In this document: positions 48,280-54,253 of the stretch, one piece after another | How positions within the stretch are numbered: position 1 is the stretch's first letter | How the letters are laid out: each line of letters opens with the position of its first letter | Assembly (NCBI GenBank): GCA_023460935.1 | Contig: JAEWOI010000028.1 | Location: 1 to 54,253 of the forward strand | Source of the DNA: Actinomycetes bacterium | Lineage (GTDB): Bacteria > Actinomycetota > Actinomycetes > Propionibacteriales > Propionibacteriaceae | Length of the DNA: 54,253 nucleotides | Direction: 5' to 3' | Notes under the pieces: generated by a model | What the model was told of the DNA's origin: nothing | Database searches by the model: none | The model's input: the letters and a program-made list of their open reading frames with translations, nothing else | Made by a program: the position numbers and the translations under genes

Positions 48280-50142
48280 TCACCCTTTCGCGGTACCCGC
48301 ATCCCGACGCGCGGTAAGAATTCCCTGATCCTGCGCCGGGCCGCGGCCGATACCCGGTGCGGCCGCCGCGGTGCTCGCCGAGTGGGGCAGGCCGTGGGTG
48401 TCCAGGGTCGAGTCGTCGTACTCCTCGGTCAGGCCGTGCGGGGTCTTCTCCCAGACGTGGGGCGCCCGGCCGACCTGCAGCGCGGCCCGCCAGGCTGCGA
48501 ACGCGTGCAGCAGCCAGTAGACCGGGTTGAACACCGCGAACACCGCGATCCGCCAGTTGTAGCGGCGCCACGCTGCGATGCCGGTGACCACCACCATCAG
48601 CGTGGTGAACACCAGCATGTTCACCAGCCCGAAGGTCACCACCCAGTCCGGCAGGTCCAGCTGGAACACCGGTCCCAGCAGCCACGATCCCAGGGTGAAG
48701 CCCAGCGCCAGCGGGTACATCAGGAAGGCGACCGGAGTGCCGAGGATGAGCCCGAACATCGTGATCGCGCCGCGCCAGCCGTTGGCCCGCAGCCATCGCA
48801 CCGGGCGGCGCAGGTTCACCGCAGCGGTCACCATGTAGCCCTTGATCCAGCGGGTGCGCTGCCGGATCCACGGCCCGACCTTCGCCGTCGCCTCCTCCCA
48901 CGTGGTCGACTTGACGACGTCCACCCGGTAGCCGGACGCAGCCAGCCGAAGGCCGAGGTCGGCATCCTCGGTGACGTTGTACGGGTCCCAGCCGCCGACC
49001 TCGACCAGAGCCCTGCGAAGGAAGTGGTTGGAGGTGCCGCCGAGGGGGATCGGGACGTCGACCTGGTCCATCCCGGGCAGCATCGAGTCGAACCAGTGCG
49101 CGTACTCGATGGCGAACATCCGGGTCAGCACGTTGTAGTCGGCGTTGTAGTACATCAGCGCGGCCTGCACGCAGGCCAGCGGCCGCGGATCGCGGGACTG
49201 GACATCGGCGTCGTACCGGAACGATGCCAGCACCTTGAGCAGCTGGTCGGGGTCGGGACGGTCCTCGGCGTCGTAGATCACGACGTACTCGCCACGGGCG
49301 AGCAGCAGCCCGTAGTTGCAGGCGCGCGGCTTGGTGCGCGGCTGGCCGTCGGGCACCACCACCAGTCGAACATGCGGCGGCGGGTTGGTTGCGCGGGCGG
49401 CGGCGATCGTCTCGGTGTCGTTCTCCTCCAGCAGCACCAGGATGTCCAGTTTGTCCGGCGGGTACTGCAGCGACTGCAGGTTCTCGATGATCCGGCCGAT
49501 GACATTGGCCTCCTGGTACACCGGCATCAGGATCGTGTACACCGGCAGTTCTGAGGCGCGGGCCAGCAGGTCGGCGGGGTCGACGCCGCGCTCGGCAAGG
49601 TCGGTCTGCTCGGCCCGCTGCAACCGGCGGTGCCGCCAGCTCACCCAGGGCCGGAAGAAGGTGGAAACCACCTTGAAGCCGGCGTTGATGCCGAAGACCA
49701 CGTTCGCAGTGACCAGCAGCACGACCAGGTCGGTGAACCAGCTCACGGCCGCGGCGGCAAGGATCACCAGCAGCAGCAGGGCCGGCGCCACCTGCTGCCA
49801 GGGCAGCAGCCCCCGCTTGGCTGAGAACGCCGGGTTGTCGGCCGCGAAGCGCTCGGCAGCGTCGTGGGCGAGCCGTGGCGCCAGCTCGCGCTGCACGCAC
49901 TCCAGCAGGTCGGCCTCGGAAACGCGCACGAAACGCACTTCGTGCCGTCCGAACCGATCGAGCACCTCTGTGACCAGTTCGGGCCCCGGCTGCACGCAGG
50001 TGACCACCTCCAGCAGGCCGTCCTGCAGGCGCCAAGGCAGCCACCGCTGCCAGTGGTCCGGACCGATCCCGAGGTTCAGCAGCAGCTGGTCCGGCGGTTC
50101 CGCTGCGAGGTCGACCGTCCCCGGGGTGGGGGAGCCGGTCAC
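48280..50142 (-). CDS. Processive-type family 2 glycosyltransferase, membrane-bound
   Basis: A 620-residue BcsA/NdvB-like glycosyltransferase. Residues 1-110 resemble the small MshEN/type II secretion E N-terminal domain often found ahead of such enzymes. Two membrane helices follow (about 118-160), then the GT-A catalytic domain with YDAEDRPDPDQL near 291, YNVTEDADLGLRLA near 390 (catalytic Asp) and RQRTRWIKGYM near 429, the QxxRW motif of processive synthases. Several helices close the C-terminus. The product is probably an exported polysaccharide; the sugar is unknown. GTG 50142 overlaps the stop of the GT-C-like gene (GTGA), so the two are coupled. Confidence 0.9.
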   Translation of the reverse strand: MTGSPTPGTVDLAAEPPDQLLLNLGIGPDHWQRWLPWRLQDGLLEVVTCVQPGPELVTEVLDRFGRHEVRFVRVSEADLLECVQRELAPRLAHDAAERFAADNPAFSAKRGLLPWQQVAPALLLLVILAAAAVSWFTDLVVLLVTANVVFGINAGFKVVSTFFRPWVSWRHRRLQRAEQTDLAERGVDPADLLARASELPVYTILMPVYQEANVIGRIIENLQSLQYPPDKLDILVLLEENDTETIAAARATNPPPHVRLVVVPDGQPRTKPRACNYGLLLARGEYVVIYDAEDRPDPDQLLKVLASFRYDADVQSRDPRPLACVQAALMYYNADYNVLTRMFAIEYAHWFDSMLPGMDQVDVPIPLGGTSNHFLRRALVEVGGWDPYNVTEDADLGLRLAASGYRVDVVKSTTWEEATAKVGPWIRQRTRWIKGYMVTAAVNLRRPVRWLRANGWRGAITMFGLILGTPVAFLMYPLALGFTLGSWLLGPVFQLDLPDWVVTFGLVNMLVFTTLMVVVTGIAAWRRYNWRIAVFAVFNPVYWLLHAFAAWRAALQVGRAPHVWEKTPHGLTEEYDDSTLDTHGLPHSASTAAAAPGIGRGPAQDQGILTARRDAGTAKG

Positions 50143-51818
50143 CGCTCAGCCCTCCGGTAGACCGTCACGCCTTCGGCGGAGTACGCGACCCGGTAGGCCG
50201 CGGCCAGCGCGGGATCGGCGGCGAGGCGCTCGGTGACGGCATCGCCCTCGTGGGTCGAGGCCCACAGCCAGCGGGCGTGGCCGGCCGGATCGGCCAGCGC
50301 CTGGGCGAAGCGGACGTCGGTCGCGCGCAGGTAGTACTCGGCGAGCGGGATGCCGGGCAGCGGGAGCACCGAGTTGGCCGCCACCGCCTCGTCCAGCAGG
50401 ATCCGGCCCCCGTCGTAGTTCGCGCCGAGCCAGGCGGCGGCCGCCCGCGGCCCGGCCGAGCCGGCCAGCTGCTGCCCGGCCTCCGCCAGCACCAGCGACC
50501 GCTCGGTCGGGGCAGCCAGTTGCCAGGCCGCGGATGCGGCGAGGATCCCGCCGATGACCACCGGGATCACCGCCCGGCCGAGCCGACGCAGCCGCCCGCG
50601 GTGCTCACTGATGCCCTCCCGCAGGGCCTGCGCGCCGAGGCCGATGGCCAGCGCGACCGGGAGGATGCAGGACATGCCGTACCGGTTGTTCCAGAACGAC
50701 ACGTCCGAGGTGACGGGGTTGAAGATCACCGCCTGCCCGGTGTAGAGGCTGACGAGCATGAACACGTAGGTGACGGTCGTCATGGCGAGGAACAGCAGGC
50801 GGTAGCCCCGGCGGCCGGCGATCAGGCCCAGCACCAGCCCCAGCGCTGCGAGGCCGAGGGCGCCGGCGCCCACCGTGCTGAGCACAGCTGTGTTCAGCGT
50901 GGCGACGGTCCGCTGCAGGTCGCCGGCGCTGGTCAGGCCCTGCGCCACCAGCTCGGCCTGGAGGGCCCCGGCGGAGTACTCGCCGAAGATGAACCCGAAC
51001 GGCTCCCCGAACGTGACCCAGTTGAACGCGACCCACCAGGCCATCGCGGTCAGCGGCACGGCGAGGAAGCCGAACAGGTCACGCAGCACCGCCGGCGACG
51101 CGCCGCGCTCACGCCAGAGGCTGACCAGGGCGACGAACAACCCGCCGGCAGCGGTCAGGGCCCACCCCTCGTACCGGGACAGCGCTGCCACCGCGGCGGG
51201 CAGCCCGCAGAAGACGGCGATCTCGCCCGGGCTGAGCCGCCGGGCCTTGGTGGCCCAGTGCGCCAGGCCGGCCAGACAACCGGCCATGCCGGCGATCAGC
51301 ACGGGCTCGGTGAGCGCGGTCGAGTGCAGGTAGAGCATGGACGGGTTCAGCACCAGCGTGGCGACCACCGCCGCCCGGCCGATCCGGTGGAACCCCAGGC
51401 GGGCGGCCGCGCGGTAGCCACCACTCGCTGTGGCGGCCAGGCACACCGCACCGAGCAGGGCGCCGCCCCAGCCGTTCTGCCAGAGCCCGAGCAGCACGAC
51501 GAACGGTGCCAGCAGCAGGTGCGGCGCCGGTAGCCAGACCGTGCCGAGCTGGCCCAGGCCCGGGGTGCCCAGGGTGTCGAAGAGCCGGCGCGCGATGGTG
51601 AGGTGCGCGAGCGCGTCGCCGTAGGCAAGGCTCAGCCCGGAGCCGAGGAACACCGCGGAGGCGGCCAGCGAGACCAGCCCGGAACCCACCGCGACGGGCA
51701 CGGTGCCCGGGACCCGGCGCCCGACGACGGGCTGACGGATTTCGGCCTGCAGCTGGGCGAGGCGGCGGGCGGCGTAGGACGCGACGGCGGGGCGGGTGAG
51801 GGCGTGCGGTGCGGCCAA
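50139..51818 (-). CDS. GT-C-like polytopic glycosyltransferase
   Basis: A 559-residue membrane protein with about ten to twelve helices and a soluble C-terminal tail. The first luminal loop has an acidic motif before a conserved His (AYGDALAHLTIARRLFDTLG) and VWLPAPHLLLAPF, followed by ALTEPVLIAGMAG and LSRYEGW. This pattern is typical of GT-C enzymes of the ArnT/PMT type, which use polyprenyl-phosphate sugars outside the membrane. The acceptor is unknown. The start appears to be TTG 51818 with weak ribosome-binding support. A possible -10 (TAGGCT) lies about 70 bases upstream. Coupling with the GT2 gene suggests one glycan pathway. Confidence 0.82.
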   Translation of the reverse strand: MAAPHALTRPAVASYAARRLAQLQAEIRQPVVGRRVPGTVPVAVGSGLVSLAASAVFLGSGLSLAYGDALAHLTIARRLFDTLGTPGLGQLGTVWLPAPHLLLAPFVVLLGLWQNGWGGALLGAVCLAATASGGYRAAARLGFHRIGRAAVVATLVLNPSMLYLHSTALTEPVLIAGMAGCLAGLAHWATKARRLSPGEIAVFCGLPAAVAALSRYEGWALTAAGGLFVALVSLWRERGASPAVLRDLFGFLAVPLTAMAWWVAFNWVTFGEPFGFIFGEYSAGALQAELVAQGLTSAGDLQRTVATLNTAVLSTVGAGALGLAALGLVLGLIAGRRGYRLLFLAMTTVTYVFMLVSLYTGQAVIFNPVTSDVSFWNNRYGMSCILPVALAIGLGAQALREGISEHRGRLRRLGRAVIPVVIGGILAASAAWQLAAPTERSLVLAEAGQQLAGSAGPRAAAAWLGANYDGGRILLDEAVAANSVLPLPGIPLAEYYLRATDVRFAQALADPAGHARWLWASTHEGDAVTERLAADPALAAAYRVAYSAEGVTVYRRAER

Positions 51819-51955
51819 GGGAGTGGTTGCTCTCGTGGTCGGGGGACTGGGCGGCTGGTCGGGGGAATGGGTGGTCCGACCAGCCTAACCGGGCTGTGGT
51901 CCGGGTTCCTCCCGCGGCACCCCTGCTGACTAGGTGTTATTACCCCCGGATGAGG

Positions 51956-52471
51956 TCACGCGTACCGGCGCACCGCTGCCGCCACGCGGTCGAACCGGGC
52001 CTTGTCCAGCCGGCCGGCCACCCTGCGTACCGCGCCGGGATCGACCCGCACGATGCGGTTGACCCGCACTTCGCTCACCCGGCCGGAGGAGTCCCAGGAG
52101 CCGCGTCCCAGCTCCACCCAGTAGCGGCCCTCCTGCGCCTCCTGGGCGGCGTCGAGGTCGTGGTCGCGGCTGGTCAGCGGCAGGCCGAGCAGCCAGTCCC
52201 CGTCCCGGCCGATCACGAGCACCGGCCGGTCCTTGCCGCGGGAGTGGTCCTCCTCGAACGGCACCCACGTCCAGACCACCTCACCGGGGTCGGCGAGTGT
52301 TCCCGGGTGCGGGTCGTAGCTGATCCGCGGCCGTCCGGGGTAGTCGCCGGGGTAGGAACCGCGTCGTCGCCGGGGCGCGGTGGGAGTTCCCGGGCGGCGG
52401 GTGCGGCGCGGTCGCAGCGCGTCGACGATCGCGTTGCCGATGGTTCGGATCAGGTCACTGGTGCGGGCCAC
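51956..52471 (-). CDS. PemK/MazF-like family protein without obvious antitoxin
   Basis: A 171-residue protein whose C-terminal 110 residues follow the PemK/MazF toxin fold: GEVVWTWVPFEEDHSRGKDR, RPVLVIGRDGDWLLGLPLTS and VNRIVRVDPGAVRRVAGRLD. MazF proteins are mRNA-cutting endoribonucleases. Here the N-terminal 55 residues form a basic Pro/Arg-rich extension, and no antitoxin-sized gene adjoins it. Such solitary actinomycete homologues may not act as toxins. The start is GTG 52471 with a -10 element seven bases upstream. Confidence 0.85.
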   Translation of the reverse strand: MARTSDLIRTIGNAIVDALRPRRTRRPGTPTAPRRRRGSYPGDYPGRPRISYDPHPGTLADPGEVVWTWVPFEEDHSRGKDRPVLVIGRDGDWLLGLPLTSRDHDLDAAQEAQEGRYWVELGRGSWDSSGRVSEVRVNRIVRVDPGAVRRVAGRLDKARFDRVAAAVRRYA

Positions 52472-52478
52472 CCGCGTA

Positions 52479-52484
52479 ACGCTA
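52479..52484 (-). promoter_or_regulatory. -10 element (TAGCGT) for leaderless PemK/MazF-like gene
   Basis: On the minus strand TAGCGT is followed by seven bases and the GTG start. The divergent glgX promoter (TAGATACT, 52520-52527) lies about 40 bp away. Confidence 0.55.
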
Positions 52485-52519
52485 GCGTTCCCCGCCCGTC
52501 GCTCCGCCGGTAAGTGGGG

Positions 52520-52527
52520 TAGATACT
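52520..52527 (+). promoter_or_regulatory. -10 region (TAGATACT) for glgX
   Basis: TAGATACT lies 29 bases before the glgX start. The predicted leader carries the strong ribosome-binding site AGGAGGAG at 52543-52550. Confidence 0.5.
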
Positions 52528-52556
52528 CTGGCGTTCCAACACAGGAGGAGAACCGG

Positions 52557-54253
52557 ATGCAGGTCTGGCCAGGATCGCCCTACCCGCTCGGTGCGACCTA
52601 CGACGGGCGGGGCACGAACTTCGCCCTGTTCAGCGAGGTGGCAGAGCGCGTCGAGTTGTGCCTGTTCGACGCGGATCGCAACGAGACGAGGGTTGAGCTG
52701 ACCGAGGTGGACGCCTACGTCTGGCACGCCTACCTGCCCCAGGTGGATCCGGGCCAGCGGTACGGCTACCGGGTGCACGGCCCTTTCGACCCGGACGCCG
52801 GCATGCGCTGCAACCCGAACAAGCTGCTGCTGGACCCGTACGCCAAGGCCACCGACGGCACCATCGAATGGGACCAGTCCCTCTTCGGCTACAACTTCGG
52901 CGACGAGCGCTCGCGCAACGACGAGGATTCCGCGGCCAGGATGATGCTCGGCGTGGTGGTGAACCCGTTTTTCGATTGGACCGGTGACCGCACGCTGAAC
53001 ATCCCGTACAACGAGAGCCTGATCTACGAGGCGCACGTCAAGGGCCTCACCCAGCTGCACCCCGACGTCCCCGACAGCCTTCGCGGCACCTACGCCGGCA
53101 TCGCCCACCCTGCGGTCGTGAAACACCTGCAGGGCCTCGGGGTGACCGCGATCGAGCTGATGCCGGTGCACCAGTTCGTGCACGACGCCCACCTGGTCGA
53201 GCGCGGCCTGCGCAACTATTGGGGCTACAACACCCTCGGCTTCTTCGCGCCGCACGCCGAGTACTCCTCGGTGAAGGACCCGGGCAGCCAGGTGCAGGAG
53301 TTCAAGGGGATGGTCAAGACCCTGCACGCCGCCGGCATCGAGGTGATCCTCGACGTCGTCTACAACCACACGGCGGAGGGCAACCACCTCGGCCCGACCC
53401 TGAGCTTCAAGGGCATCGACAACGCTGCCTACTACCGGCTGGTCGACGACGACCGCCAGTACTACATGGACTACACCGGCACCGGGAACTCGCTCAACGT
53501 CGGCCACCCGCACTCCTTGCAGCTGATCATGGACTCGTTGCGCTACTGGGTGGTGGAGATGCACGTCGACGGCTTCCGCTTCGACCTCGCCTCGGCCCTG
53601 GCCCGGGAGTTCTACGACGTGAACCGGCTGGCCGCCTTCTTCGAGCTCGTGCAGCAGGACCCGGTGATCAGCCAGGTGAAGCTGATCGCCGAGCCCTGGG
53701 ACGTCGGCCCCGGCGGCTACCAGGTGGGCAACTTCCCGCCCCAATGGAGTGAGTGGAACGGCAAGTACCGCGACGCCGTCCGGGACTTCTGGCGGGGCGA
53801 GCCCAACCTGGGTGAGTTCGCCGCCCGGATCGCGGGGTCGGCCGACCTCTACGAGCACTCCGGCCGGCGGCCGTTCGCCAGCATCAACTTCGTCACCGCC
53901 CACGACGGCTTCACCCTGCGCGACCTCGTGTCCTACAACGAGAAGCACAACGAGGCCAACGGCGAGGACAACAACGACGGCGAGAGCCACAACCGCTCGT
54001 GGAACCACGGCGTCGAGGGCCCCACCGACGACCCGCAGGTGCTGGAGCTGCGCGCCCGCGCCCAGCGCAACTTCATCGCCACGCTGCTCCTGAGCCAGGG
54101 CGTCCCGATGCTGCTGCACGGCGACGAGCTCGGCCGCACCCAGCAGGGCAACAACAACACCTACGCCCAGGACTCGGAGATCAGCTGGGTGCACTGGGAC
54201 GACGCGGACAAGCCGCTCGTCGAGTTCACCGCCGCGCTGGCCCGGCTGCGCCG
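52557..54253 (+). CDS. glgX: Glycogen debranching enzyme GlgX (3' end cut by window)
   Basis: The first 565 codons of a glycogen-debranching alpha-amylase-family (GH13) enzyme that hydrolyses alpha-1,6 branches of phosphorylase-limited glycogen. An N-terminal CBM48 domain (YPLGATYDGRGTNFALFSEV) precedes the barrel. Conserved regions are LDVVYNHTAEGN, MHVDGFRFDLASAL (nucleophile Asp near 343), LIAEPWDVGPGGYQVG (acid/base Glu near 379) and VTAHDGFTLRDLVSYNEKHN (third Asp). ATG 52557 is supported by AGGAGGAG upstream. About 130-150 residues are expected beyond the window end. A TreX-type activity would look the same in this part. Confidence 0.95.
   Translation, partial: MQVWPGSPYPLGATYDGRGTNFALFSEVAERVELCLFDADRNETRVELTEVDAYVWHAYLPQVDPGQRYGYRVHGPFDPDAGMRCNPNKLLLDPYAKATDGTIEWDQSLFGYNFGDERSRNDEDSAARMMLGVVVNPFFDWTGDRTLNIPYNESLIYEAHVKGLTQLHPDVPDSLRGTYAGIAHPAVVKHLQGLGVTAIELMPVHQFVHDAHLVERGLRNYWGYNTLGFFAPHAEYSSVKDPGSQVQEFKGMVKTLHAAGIEVILDVVYNHTAEGNHLGPTLSFKGIDNAAYYRLVDDDRQYYMDYTGTGNSLNVGHPHSLQLIMDSLRYWVVEMHVDGFRFDLASALAREFYDVNRLAAFFELVQQDPVISQVKLIAEPWDVGPGGYQVGNFPPQWSEWNGKYRDAVRDFWRGEPNLGEFAARIAGSADLYEHSGRRPFASINFVTAHDGFTLRDLVSYNEKHNEANGEDNNDGESHNRSWNHGVEGPTDDPQVLELRARAQRNFIATLLLSQGVPMLLHGDELGRTQQGNNNTYAQDSEISWVHWDDADKPLVEFTAALARLR

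Overview
This is a strongly G+C-rich chromosomal window from an actinomycete. The case rests on a polyphosphate glucokinase, DUF1707 and PH-domain envelope genes, frequent GTG and TTG starts, and at least nine genes whose -10 hexamer (TAnnnT) lies only 6-8 nt before the start codon, the leaderless arrangement common in Actinomycetota. A member of Propionibacteriales or a close relative is my best guess. The sequence alone does not settle the genus. I support 42 protein genes, two of them cut by the window ends, and one tRNA-Gly. Coding density is very high and no gene-free gap exceeds about 270 bases.

Layout. 1-5859: a Thr/Pro-repeat secreted protein (cut at base 1), a DUF4031-HD fusion, a PEBP protein, a KDPG-aldolase-like protein without the catalytic lysine, a small membrane-anchored protein, a secreted SH3/M15-like protein, and pgi. 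5950-26013: a surface glycopolymer locus. It holds a TagGH-type ABC exporter, a polytopic membrane protein, a PP-loop ATPase, a pyruvyltransferase-glycosyltransferase fusion, a TagE-like glycosyltransferase, a cytidylyltransferase fused to a Gfo/Idh/MocA oxidoreductase, and a TagF-like polymerase. Interleaved are secreted proteins able in principle to act on phosphodiesters: a PLD-family protein, a companion fn3 protein and two fn3-endonuclease/exonuclease/phosphatase proteins. Together they look like synthesis, export and possibly remodelling of a teichoic-acid-like polymer.

26199-36548: housekeeping and envelope genes (a SanA-like DUF218 protein, argS, ppgK, galE, two PH-domain proteins, a DUF1707 protein, a LuxR regulator, tRNA-Gly(CCC), an Imm5-like/Arr fusion, ferritin, an unknown protein). 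This stretch has three repeat islands: a 48-bp palindrome at the argS leader, GGAACCGTCCCC repeats between argS and ppgK, and GGTTGAGCCTGTCGAAACC-type repeats behind the tRNA.

36593-45189: a terpene-cyclase-like toroid protein, then a two-gene redox operon of a 1660-residue pyruvate:ferredoxin oxidoreductase-type enzyme and a 922-residue protein fusing both NfnB-like and NfnA-like parts, translationally coupled by a 4-bp overlap. 45396-54253: a DsbA-like FrnE oxidoreductase, a DUF1905/YdeI-type protein, an unknown protein with an LNPQPLPP motif, a quinone-oxidoreductase-like MDR enzyme, a coupled pair of envelope glycosyltransferases (a GT2 and a GT-C-like protein), a PemK/MazF-like protein and the start of glgX.

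The best candidates for undescribed biology are the glycopolymer locus, with its two unusual fusion enzymes and embedded secreted phosphodiesterase candidates, and the oversized PFOR-Nfn pair.
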